Assembly (NCBI GenBank): GCA_022571825.1
Contig: JACZXC010000030.1
Location: 1 to 13,461, forward strand
DNA length: 13,461 nucleotides
DNA from: Myxococcales bacterium
Lineage (GTDB): Bacteria > Myxococcota_A > UBA9160 > SMWR01
Direction of reading: 5' to 3'
Every line of letters starts with the position of its first letter. Position 1 is the first letter of the stretch. Of this stretch, positions 5,844 to 12,770 are shown one piece after another. Made by a program: the position numbers and the translations under genes. The notes under the pieces were generated by a model. It saw only the letters and a list, made by a program, of their open reading frames with translations. It was not told the DNA's origin and ran no database searches.

Positions 5844-8264
5844 TTGCGAGGGGCATGGACGCCCGCCGGTAGGGGGACGGTCATTCCGGATCGCGTCACA
5901 CTCCTGGCCGATGTCGCCGAGATCGTCTCGCGCTCCCACGACCTGGATGAGACGCTCAACAACGTCGTCGACCTCGTGGCCAAGCGTCTCGACGCCGACG
6001 TCTGTTCGATCTATCTGCTGGCCGGCTCGGATCCGAACCGCCTGAGGCTCAGCGCCACGGTGGGACTTCACCGGGAAGCGGTGGGCCGGGTCGAACTGCG
6101 CTTCGGGGAGGGACTCGTCGGTCTGGCAGCGCAACGCCGCGAGCCCATCGTGATCGAACACGCGCGCGAACATCCCGACTACCGTTACTTTCCCGAGACC
6201 GGTGAGGAACGCTTCCAGTCGCTCATGGCGGTTCCGCTGATCGTTCGAGGTGTGCCGATCGGGGTTCTCGCGGTTCAGACTCGAGTCCCGCGGCGCTTTG
6301 AAGCTCAGGACATCGGCGCGCTACAGACCTGTGCCCAGCTGATCGCGCCGGTGGTGATGAACGCGCAGCTGCTATCGATGGTGGGGGAGAGCGACGAGCA
6401 GCGGGTGAGCGCCATGGGCGCGCTCGCGAAATCCGGAATCTCTGTCCCCCGGATCGAAGCCGAACGCGAGGAGACGAACGTCGAGCTCCGCGGCATGCCC
6501 ACGGCGCGCGGCATCGCCATCGGTCCCGTTTATCGGCTGCCGGATCCCCTCGATCTGCGGCACCTCGAGTACACGCCCAGCGATGATCCCGATCAAGAGG
6601 AGAGCGACCTGCTGAACGCGCTCCAGGGGGCACGGCGTGTGTTGGACGATATGCGTGAGGATCTCGGCGACCAGTTCGGCCCCGACCTCGCGGCGGTGTT
6701 CCACACCCACATCCAGATCCTCGAAGACAAGGGCTTCGTGGCAAAGTTGCGCACCGAGGTGCGGACGACCGGAAACGCGTTGCAAGCGCTGCGCAATGTG
6801 ATCGCCGCGTACCGCAGGACCTTCGAGCGCATCGAGGACGCCTACTTCCGCGAGCGCGGCGACGACGTGGAAGACGTCGGGCGACGTGTGATGGAACAAC
6901 TGCTCGGGGTGAGGCAGCACACGATCGGGCTCACCCAGGGCTCGATCGTGGTGATGGATACGATTCTGCCTGGGCACTTCGCTCGCCTCGAGATGGACAA
7001 GGTCGCGGCCATCGTCTCCGAGCACGGCAGCCCCACCTCCCACGGAGCGATCTTCGCGAGAACCCTCGAGATCCCGGCGGTGACCGGCGTTTCGGGAATC
7101 CAACGAGCCGTGCGCCCGGGAGAGACCGTCATCGTCGATGGAGGCGATGGCCGCATCTACCTCTCCCCGGACGAGGGCCTGATCTCGGAATACCAGCGCG
7201 CGCAACAGCGCTACGCGATCGTGGTCGAGCACCTCGACGCGCTGCGAAACCGGCCCGGCGAGACCCGCGACGGCCGTCCCATCGCCCTGACCGCCAACGT
7301 GGGATTGTTCAGCGACCTGCGCCTGGTCGAACAGCACGGGGCCGAGGGAATCGGCCTGTTCCGGACCGAGCTGCTCGCCTTTGCCCACGGCGGCTTTCCC
7401 GAGGAGGAGGAGCAGGAGCAGCTCTACGAGCGGGTCGCCCGGGCGATGTCGCCACGGCCCGTGACGATTCGAACCCTCGATCTGGGCGGGGACAAAGAGA
7501 TCGAGAGCCTCGGGGTCGGGCCCGAAGAGAATCCCCAGCTCGGCTGCCGATCGATTCGACTCAGCCTCGTCAACGAGAGCACCTTTCGCGCCCAGCTCCG
7601 AGCCATCCTGAGAGCCAGCGCCCACGGCAACGTTCGCTTGCTGCTCCCGATGATCTCCTCCCTCGACGAGCTCCGCCGAGCGCGGGCCCATCTGGAAGAG
7701 GTCAAGCAGCAGCTCGACAAGGAGCGGGTTGCCTTCGACCCCGACATCCGGGTGGGCGTGATGATCGAGGTGCCCTCGGCGGCCCTCACCGCGGACGTTC
7801 TGGCCCGCGAGTGCGACTTTCTGAGCATCGGCACCAACGACCTCACCCAGTACACCTTGGCGGTGGATCGGGGCAATGAGCACGTGGCCCATCTCTACGA
7901 CCCGCTACACCCCGCGGTTCTCTCCCTGATCGACCGCAGCGTTCGCGCCGCCTCGCGTGCGGGGATCCCGGTGTCGCTTTGTGGAGAGATGGTGAGCAAT
8001 CCCCTCGCGGTGCCCGTGCTCGTGGGGCTTGGCCTTCAGGAGCTGTCGGGTACGCCGGGCGCGGTTCCCATCGTGAAAGAGATCATCCACGCGCTGGACT
8101 ACAGCCTTTCGGCGGCGGATGCTCGTCAGGCTCGGGTAGCGGGAACGGCCGAGGAGGTGCACGCCATCGGCGCGGCTCGGCTGCGCCGGGCCGGACTCCT
8201 GGACCACCCCGACCTCGGCCCGTGGCTCCGCCCCATCGTCGAACGGGTCGAACAGATCCGGTAG
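5844..8264 (+). CDS. ptsP: Phosphoenolpyruvate-protein phosphotransferase with GAF domain (PtsP, EI-Ntr)
   Basis: 806 residues with the TTG start; E. coli PtsP is about 750. An N-terminal GAF domain (about 18-175, containing DVCSIYLLA and FGEGLVGLAAQRREPIVI) is followed by the Enzyme I core: the PEP-utiliser N domain from RGMPTARGIAIGPVYRL (216-232), the phospho-histidine domain GSPTSHGAIFAR with His400, and the PEP-binding barrel (LFRTELL 505-511, LDLGGDKE 545-552, GVMIEVPSA 638-646, GTNDLTQYTLAVDRG 663-677) with catalytic Cys713 in SLCGEMVSNP. All key residues are present. The enzyme takes phosphate from PEP and passes it to an HPr/NPr protein; the GAF domain suggests control by a small molecule (glutamine in enterobacterial homologues). 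No HPr or EIIA gene is in the window. A roughly 50-residue C-terminal tail follows the barrel. The exact start is uncertain: no in-frame ATG occurs before residue 128. Confidence 0.95.
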   Translation: MRGAWTPAGRGTVIPDRVTLLADVAEIVSRSHDLDETLNNVVDLVAKRLDADVCSIYLLAGSDPNRLRLSATVGLHREAVGRVELRFGEGLVGLAAQRREPIVIEHAREHPDYRYFPETGEERFQSLMAVPLIVRGVPIGVLAVQTRVPRRFEAQDIGALQTCAQLIAPVVMNAQLLSMVGESDEQRVSAMGALAKSGISVPRIEAEREETNVELRGMPTARGIAIGPVYRLPDPLDLRHLEYTPSDDPDQEESDLLNALQGARRVLDDMREDLGDQFGPDLAAVFHTHIQILEDKGFVAKLRTEVRTTGNALQALRNVIAAYRRTFERIEDAYFRERGDDVEDVGRRVMEQLLGVRQHTIGLTQGSIVVMDTILPGHFARLEMDKVAAIVSEHGSPTSHGAIFARTLEIPAVTGVSGIQRAVRPGETVIVDGGDGRIYLSPDEGLISEYQRAQQRYAIVVEHLDALRNRPGETRDGRPIALTANVGLFSDLRLVEQHGAEGIGLFRTELLAFAHGGFPEEEEQEQLYERVARAMSPRPVTIRTLDLGGDKEIESLGVGPEENPQLGCRSIRLSLVNESTFRAQLRAILRASAHGNVRLLLPMISSLDELRRARAHLEEVKQQLDKERVAFDPDIRVGVMIEVPSAALTADVLARECDFLSIGTNDLTQYTLAVDRGNEHVAHLYDPLHPAVLSLIDRSVRAASRAGIPVSLCGEMVSNPLAVPVLVGLGLQELSGTPGAVPIVKEIIHALDYSLSAADARQARVAGTAEEVHAIGAARLRRAGLLDHPDLGPWLRPIVERVEQIR

Positions 8265-8406
8265 GGGAGAGGCGTCGGGTACCCGCGCCAGTCGACCCGT
8301 CGGACGGGCTGTGTTACCCGTACGTCGGTTTCTCGTCACGGCGGGCGGAGACGCGCGTTGCCGAGTTCCTTCTGAGTTCGGTTCCCGCTCGCCAGAGGTC
8401 TTCGTC

Positions 8407-9303
8407 GTGAGCCTTCGTTTTGCCGTACCCGCTCTGTCCCTGGTACCGAAAGGGGTCGCCCCCTATCTGGCTCTCACGAAGCCGCGCATCCTTCTGCTCG
8501 TGATCTTCACCGGTCTCCCGGCGATGGTCATGGCCGCGGAGGGGTGGCCCGGTGCGGGTTTTGTCGTGGCGACGCTCCTCGGCATCGCGATGGCGGCGGG
8601 AGCGGCCAATTCGTTCAACTGCTACGTCGAACGGGATCTCGATTCGAGGATGGAGCGCACCCGCAATCGGCCCCTGCCCTCGGGGGAACTCGCGCCCCGC
8701 TCGGCCCTGCTCTTTGGCCTGGGCCTCGCCGCCGTCGCATCGGCGGCGCTGTATGCGGTGGCGGGGGCGGTTGCCGCTGCCCTCGGCGTGGCGAGCATCC
8801 TCTTCTATGTGTTCGTCTACACGATCTGGCTCAAGCCCCGATCATCGCTCAGCGCCGTGGTCGGTGGGGCGTCGGGGGCCGTGGCACCGCTGATCGCCGA
8901 CGCCGCGGTGAACGGACACGTCGGCGTCGTGGGCTGGCTTCTCTTCGCCATCATCTTTTTCTGGCAACCGCCCCACGTCTGGGCGATCGCCCTGTTTCGC
9001 AAGTCCGACTACGCGCGTGCGGGCATCCCGATTCTCCCCAGTGTGATCGGCGACCAGCCGACCCGGTGGCGAATGCTGTGGTATACGCTGGCGCTGATCC
9101 CGGTGACCCTGACCCCGGTCGCCCTGGGTCTGCTGGGTCCGTTCTATCTCGCCCTGGCCGTTGGACTCGACGGCTGGTTCGCATGGCACGTGGTCCGCGT
9201 GCTGCGGGAGCGCACCGATGCCGCGGCCCGGCGCTTGTTCCACGTCTCCCTCGTCTACCTCTTTGCCCTGTTCTTCGCGATGCTCATCGACTGCGCGCTC
9301 TAA
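8407..9303 (+). CDS. ctaB: Protoheme IX farnesyltransferase (heme o synthase)
   Basis: 298 residues from GTG 8407, the normal family length. An upstream GTG at 8311 would add 32 arginine-rich residues without family character. AGAGG lies about 9 nt before 8407. This inner-membrane UbiA-type enzyme adds a farnesyl group to heme b to make heme o, the precursor of heme a. The prenyl-diphosphate motif is N71-x3-E75-x3-D79 in NCYVERDLDSRMERTRNRP. Also visible are YTIWLKPR (138-145), GGASGAVAPLIA (153-164) and the CtaB hallmark FFWQPPHVWAIALFRKSDYA (184-203). Multiple hydrophobic helices (eight or nine) are evident. It precedes the cytochrome c and oxidase genes on the same strand. Heme a synthase, ctaA, is not in view. 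Confidence 0.95.
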   Translation: MSLRFAVPALSLVPKGVAPYLALTKPRILLLVIFTGLPAMVMAAEGWPGAGFVVATLLGIAMAAGAANSFNCYVERDLDSRMERTRNRPLPSGELAPRSALLFGLGLAAVASAALYAVAGAVAAALGVASILFYVFVYTIWLKPRSSLSAVVGGASGAVAPLIADAAVNGHVGVVGWLLFAIIFFWQPPHVWAIALFRKSDYARAGIPILPSVIGDQPTRWRMLWYTLALIPVTLTPVALGLLGPFYLALAVGLDGWFAWHVVRVLRERTDAAARRLFHVSLVYLFALFFAMLIDCAL

Positions 9304-9379
9304 CGACGGACTCGTGGTCCCGTGTCCCAGGCCGAGTGGAGCTGGCGGCGCCGTGAATCCCCGGAAGAGACCAACCGGG

Positions 9380-9412
9380 TTTCCGCCTTGAGAACCGTTT
9401 CCGGCTTGAGAA
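9380..9412 (+). repeat. Two tandem 15-nt copies upstream of the cytochrome c gene
   Basis: TTTCCGCCTTGAGAA (9380-9394) and TTTCCGGCTTGAGAA (9398-9412) differ at one base and are separated by CCG, giving an 18-bp period. They lie in the 253-bp spacer between ctaB and the cytochrome c gene, about 145 nt before its start. Each copy contains TTGAGA, which resembles a -35 element, but no good -10 follows. A regulator binding site is a reasonable guess only. Confidence 0.55.
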
Positions 9413-9546
9413 GGGGCAGGAAGTGGGCTAATCGCGTGGCTCCGATTCAGCGCGCTCTCTCGTGAAACGCGACGTCGAAAAGCCGGTTGCCCCCGGCGAC
9501 GCACACGCGAGGGTCGAGATCTCCAAGGATCGCAAGTCGGGATCAC

Positions 9547-9551
9547 AAGGA
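9547..9551 (+). promoter_or_regulatory. Ribosome binding site that favours the second ATG of the cytochrome c gene
   Basis: AAGGA lies 5 nt before the ATG at 9557. The ATG at 9551 overlaps the last base of this site, has no usable Shine-Dalgarno sequence of its own, and would add only two residues. Confidence 0.6.
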
Positions 9552-9556
9552 TGGGA

Positions 9557-10201
9557 ATGATTCGACGTCTCGTGGTCGCGTGTGCGTGTCTCGCCCTCGC
9601 CACACTCGGGACAGGAGGTGCGGCCATCGCCGCGGACCTCGCGAGGGGCGAGGTGCTCTTCCACTACTGCACGCAATGCCACGGCGACGCGGGGGGCGGC
9701 AGCCTACTGGCCCGGGCTCCGGCCATCGCCGGGCTGGGCGAGTGGTACCTCCAGAGCCAGCTCCGGAAGTTCCAGAGCGGGGACCGCGGTACCCATCCCG
9801 ACGATGTAGGCGGCCTTCGGATGCATCCGATGTCGCGCCTGCTCCGGAGTGAAGAAGACCTTCAGGCGGTGGCGGCGTATGTCGCCAGCCTCACACCCAG
9901 CCGTCCCGAACCGGTCGTCGAGGGCGGCGATTCCGCCCGGGGAGCGGTGTTGTACACCCTCTGCGCGACCTGCCACGGGCCCGAGGGCGCGGGCATTCAG
10001 GCCTTCAACGCGCCGGCTTTGCGCACCACCAACGACTGGTACCTGCTCGCCGCCCTTGCGAAGTACAAGGTCGGCGTGCGGGGCAGCAATCCCCGCAACG
10101 GAACCGCGATGCTGATGCGCGGTATGGCGATGCAGCTGTCGGACGAGCAGGCCATGAAGGACGTCGTCGCGCACATCATGACCTTTGCCGACTCGAAGTA
10201 G
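9557..10201 (+). CDS. Di-heme cytochrome c, c4-like, secreted
   Basis: 214 residues from ATG 9557. A Sec signal peptide is clear: MIRRLVVACACLALATLG with AIAA near residues 24-26. Two class-I cytochrome c domains follow, each with a CxxCH: CTQCH (38-42) and CATCH (136-140). Candidate Met axial ligands are M89/M92 (in MHPMSRLL) and the cluster M185-M192 (MLMRGMAMQ). The two halves align with each other (NDWYLLAALAKYKVGVRG against GEWYLQSQLRKFQSGDRG), as in cytochrome c4. It should be periplasmic, soluble or loosely attached. Placement directly upstream of the oxidase genes suggests that it delivers electrons to CuA of CoxB, which has no fused heme c domain. Some c4-like proteins serve other oxidases, so the partner is inferred. 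Confidence 0.93.
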   Translation: MIRRLVVACACLALATLGTGGAAIAADLARGEVLFHYCTQCHGDAGGGSLLARAPAIAGLGEWYLQSQLRKFQSGDRGTHPDDVGGLRMHPMSRLLRSEEDLQAVAAYVASLTPSRPEPVVEGGDSARGAVLYTLCATCHGPEGAGIQAFNAPALRTTNDWYLLAALAKYKVGVRGSNPRNGTAMLMRGMAMQLSDEQAMKDVVAHIMTFADSK

Positions 10202-10223
10202 CCGGAGGGAGCCCGAAGCAGAA

Positions 10224-10328
10224 GTGGCGACATCGCATTCCCCGGAAGCCCTGGCCCGCACCATCTTCCTCGTCAGTATGGCGGGTATCGGGATGTTCAT
10301 CGCCGCAGTGTTCCACTTCATCCTGTGA
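10224..10328 (+). CDS. 34-residue single-helix membrane peptide, possible small oxidase subunit
   Basis: GTG at 10224 to TGA at 10328: a polar N-terminus (VATSHSPEALAR) followed by one hydrophobic helix (TIFLVSMAGIGMFIAAVF) and HFIL. It fills the gap between the cytochrome c stop (10201) and the coxB start (10342), with 13 nt to coxB. A GGAGGG (10204-10209) stands 14 nt before the GTG, further than ideal. Tiny one-helix subunits are known in terminal oxidases, for example subunit IIa of Thermus ba3, also encoded just before subunit II, and CcoQ of cbb3. I see position and size similarity, not sequence homology. It may be missed by automatic annotation because of its length. Confidence 0.6.
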   Translation: MATSHSPEALARTIFLVSMAGIGMFIAAVFHFIL

Positions 10329-10341
10329 GGCTGGGCCCGTC

Positions 10342-11049
10342 ATGATCGAGTCACTGGTACCGGCGGCTTCCAGCTACGCGGCGGACATCGACGCCCTGTT
10401 CACGCTGATCTTCGTGTTCGTGGGCTTCTGGCTGATCTTGTGCGAGGGCCTGTTCTTCTGGCTGATCTGGCGCTTTCGCAAGAAGGAGGGTGCGCGGGGT
10501 CAGTACATCACGGGCGAGCTCAAGAGCGAGACGCGCTGGATCACCTATCCCCACCTGTTGGTGCTGGTCTGCGACCTGTTCATCGTCGTCGGTGCCGTCA
10601 AGGTCTGGTACGACGTGAAGCAGTATCTTCCCCCCGCCGAGGAAACGGTGCGCATCGTCAGCCAGCAGTGGGCCTGGACCTTCGTCCATGCCGGACCGGA
10701 CGGCCTGCTCGGAACGACCGACGACATCACCAAGGTGAACGAGCTCCACGTCCAGGTCGACAGGACCTACCACTACAAGCTCGAGTCGACGGATGTCCTG
10801 CACAGCTTCTCGGTGCCGGTCTTTCGGCTCAAGCAGGATGCCGTCCCCGGGCGCGTCATCACCGGCTGGTTCAGACCGACCCAGGCGGGAGAGTGGGACA
10901 TTCAGTGCGCCGAGATCTGCGGCATCGGCCACGGGCTGATGGGCGCCCGGATCTACATCGAGACACCCGCGCAGCATGCGGCGTGGCTGATGCAGGAGTC
11001 GCCGATCTCGATCGCGGCAGTCACGCGGACGCGTCCGGCGGAGGAATAG
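10342..11049 (+). CDS. coxB: Cytochrome c oxidase subunit II
   Basis: 235 residues. Two transmembrane helices (about 17-42 and 68-90) precede a periplasmic cupredoxin domain. The CuA ligands are all present: H154 in STDVLHSF, then C189, E191, C193, H197 and M200 in CAEICGIGHGLM. The aromatic stretch QQWAWTF (108-114) is the usual electron entry patch, and LKQDAVPGR (163-171) is conserved. SETRW (62-66) keeps the glutamate (E63) that forms the K-channel mouth in A-type oxidases. An unusual loop GPDGLLGTTDD (118-128) is inserted between QQWAWTF and NELHV. There is no C-terminal heme c domain, so this is not a caa3-type subunit. The ATG at 10342 is used; coxA starts 2 nt after the stop. Confidence 0.97.
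   Translation: MIESLVPAASSYAADIDALFTLIFVFVGFWLILCEGLFFWLIWRFRKKEGARGQYITGELKSETRWITYPHLLVLVCDLFIVVGAVKVWYDVKQYLPPAEETVRIVSQQWAWTFVHAGPDGLLGTTDDITKVNELHVQVDRTYHYKLESTDVLHSFSVPVFRLKQDAVPGRVITGWFRPTQAGEWDIQCAEICGIGHGLMGARIYIETPAQHAAWLMQESPISIAAVTRTRPAEE
11040..11045 (+). promoter_or_regulatory. Ribosome binding site that decides the coxA start
   Basis: GGAGGA with 6 nt to the ATG at 11052. The coxA frame is open far upstream inside coxB, so this site, together with where subunit I similarity begins, sets the start. Confidence 0.8.
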
Positions 11050-11051
11050 GC

Positions 11052-12746
11052 ATGGCCGACACCGTCCCGGCTTTCGCGCACGGAGCCCACCCCCATCACG
11101 AGGTGAGCTTCTGGAGCAAGTACGTCTTCTCCACCGATCACAAGATGATCGCCATGCAGTACATGTTCACCGGTCTCTTCATGGGGCTGATCGGCGGCTA
11201 CTTTGCCTACGTATTTCGAATGCAGCTCGCCTTCCCCGGCGTCGCGGTGCCGGGCTTCGGGCTGGTCTCGCCGGCGGAATACAACGCGCTGGTGACGAAT
11301 CACGGCACGATCATGATCTTCTGGGTGGCCATGCCCGTGTTGCTCGCCGCCTTTGGGAACTTCCTCATCCCGCTGATGCTCGGCTGTGACGACATGGTAT
11401 TCCCCCGGATCAACCGGCTTTCCTATCAACTCTTCCTCTTGAGCGCGATCATCCTCGTGATTTCGTTCTTCGTTCCCGGCGGCGGGTTCGGAGGCGCTTG
11501 GACCGCGTATCCACCCCTTTCGGCCAAGGCGGAGTACAGCCTCACACCGCTGGGCTCGACCCTCTGGCTCGTCGCCGTCACCTTCGAGTTCATCGCCTTC
11601 CTGCTGGGCGGGATCAATTTCGTCACCACCGTCATGAACTCCCGGGCGCCCGGGATGAAGATGTACGACATCCCCATGGTGGTCTGGATGATCGTCGTGG
11701 CGAGCATTCTCTTCATGGCATCGGTCGGACCGCTGATCGCCGGCGCGATCATGCTCCTGATGGATCAGAACCTGGGGACGGCCTTCTATGACCCCGATCG
11801 GGGGGGGGACCCCATCCTCTGGCAGCACCTGTTCTGGTTCTTTGGGCATCCAGAAGTGTATGTCGTGCTCCTGCCCACCCTGGGCATCGTGGCGGAGATC
11901 ATCACGGTATTCGCACGCAAGAAGCTCTTCGCCTACAAGACGGTCCTCTACACGGTGTTCGGAACCGCCGTTCTCAGCTTTACGGTCTGGGCTCACCACC
12001 AGTTCGTCGCCGGCATCGACCCGCGCATGGCCCACATCTTTACCATCACGACGCTGCTGATCTCGATCCCCATCGCGGAGTTGATGTTCGTCTACATCGC
12101 GACGCTCTACGGCGGGTCGATCACGCTGACCACGCCGATGCTGTGGGCGCTCTCGTTCATCGCCACGTTCCTGATCGGCGGTGTCACGGGCATCTTTCTG
12201 GGCGCCAGTGGGACAGACATCTATCTGCACGATACTTACTTCGTGCTGGCTCACTTTCACTACACATTCTTCCCGATCACGATCATCGGGTTCTTCGCAG
12301 GAATCACCTACTGGTTTCCGAAGATGTTCGGCCGGATGCTGGACGAGAGGCTCGGGAAGATCCATTTCTGGGGGACAATCATCCCCTTCAACATCATTTT
12401 CCTGACTTTGTTCGTGGTGGGGCTCGGGGGTCAGCATCGCCGGATTTACGACTACACGCAGTTTCCCGACCTGGCTCGGTTCCAGGACCTCCGCGTCCTG
12501 GCGACGGTCTGGTTGGTCCTGATGCTCGGCTTCCAGGTCGTGTTCATCTACAACTTCTTCCGAAGCATGGCCCGGGGTGAGAAGGCGTCGAACAATCCCT
12601 GGAAGGCCAACACCCTCGAGTGGTCCGCCGCATCGCCGCCGCCCCATGGCAACTGGTCGGAGCTTCCGACGGCGTACCGCGGTCCCTACGAGTACAGCGT
12701 GCCGGGTCGCGAAGAAGACTACTGGCCGCAGAACGTCCCGGGCTGA
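11052..12746 (+). CDS. coxA: Cytochrome c oxidase subunit I, A-type with altered K-channel
   Basis: 564 residues, about 12 helices. Metal ligands are complete: H84 and H403 for low-spin heme, H401 for heme a3, and H266, H315 and H316 for CuB. Y270 in FGHPEVY is the Tyr that cross-links to His266. D-channel residues are kept: D114 (GCDDMVFP), N103 (AFGN), N121 and E268, so proton pumping through that path is expected. The Mg-site pair H393-D394 is present in LHDTYF. The K-channel differs sharply: at the helix VIII site normally reading PTG-x-K the protein has P340-I-A-E-L344, and the helix VI Ser is A281 followed by E282. The heme-propionate loop reads GLGGQHRR instead of the usual GLxGMPRR. 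It reduces O2 to water in the inner membrane, with CoxB, CoxC and subunit IV from the same operon. Confidence 0.97.
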   Translation: MADTVPAFAHGAHPHHEVSFWSKYVFSTDHKMIAMQYMFTGLFMGLIGGYFAYVFRMQLAFPGVAVPGFGLVSPAEYNALVTNHGTIMIFWVAMPVLLAAFGNFLIPLMLGCDDMVFPRINRLSYQLFLLSAIILVISFFVPGGGFGGAWTAYPPLSAKAEYSLTPLGSTLWLVAVTFEFIAFLLGGINFVTTVMNSRAPGMKMYDIPMVVWMIVVASILFMASVGPLIAGAIMLLMDQNLGTAFYDPDRGGDPILWQHLFWFFGHPEVYVVLLPTLGIVAEIITVFARKKLFAYKTVLYTVFGTAVLSFTVWAHHQFVAGIDPRMAHIFTITTLLISIPIAELMFVYIATLYGGSITLTTPMLWALSFIATFLIGGVTGIFLGASGTDIYLHDTYFVLAHFHYTFFPITIIGFFAGITYWFPKMFGRMLDERLGKIHFWGTIIPFNIIFLTLFVVGLGGQHRRIYDYTQFPDLARFQDLRVLATVWLVLMLGFQVVFIYNFFRSMARGEKASNNPWKANTLEWSAASPPPHGNWSELPTAYRGPYEYSVPGREEDYWPQNVPG

Positions 12747-12770
12747 TCGCTCGAAAAGACGGGGAACTCG

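Noticed and set aside
6372..7892. 506-codon open frame on the minus strand opposite ptsP
   Set aside because: Antisense shadow of ptsP; no domain, and the plus-strand gene has all catalytic motifs.
8296..8308. CCCGT-CGG-ACGGG hairpin after ptsP as a terminator
   Set aside because: Only 5 bp of stem, a 3-nt loop and no T-run follow; not enough to call.
8311..8406. N-terminal extension of ctaB from GTG 8311
   Set aside because: It adds 32 Arg-rich residues not seen in the family; GTG 8407 gives the normal 298-residue protein with AGAGG upstream.
10440..11051. Upstream open frame joined to coxA
   Set aside because: It lies wholly inside coxB in another frame; subunit I similarity and a strong ribosome site begin at 11052.
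10953..12647. 564-codon open frame on the minus strand opposite coxA
   Set aside because: Its composition (Asp, Glu, Arg, His, Pro rich, no domain) is that of the complement of a high-GC gene; coxA is certain.
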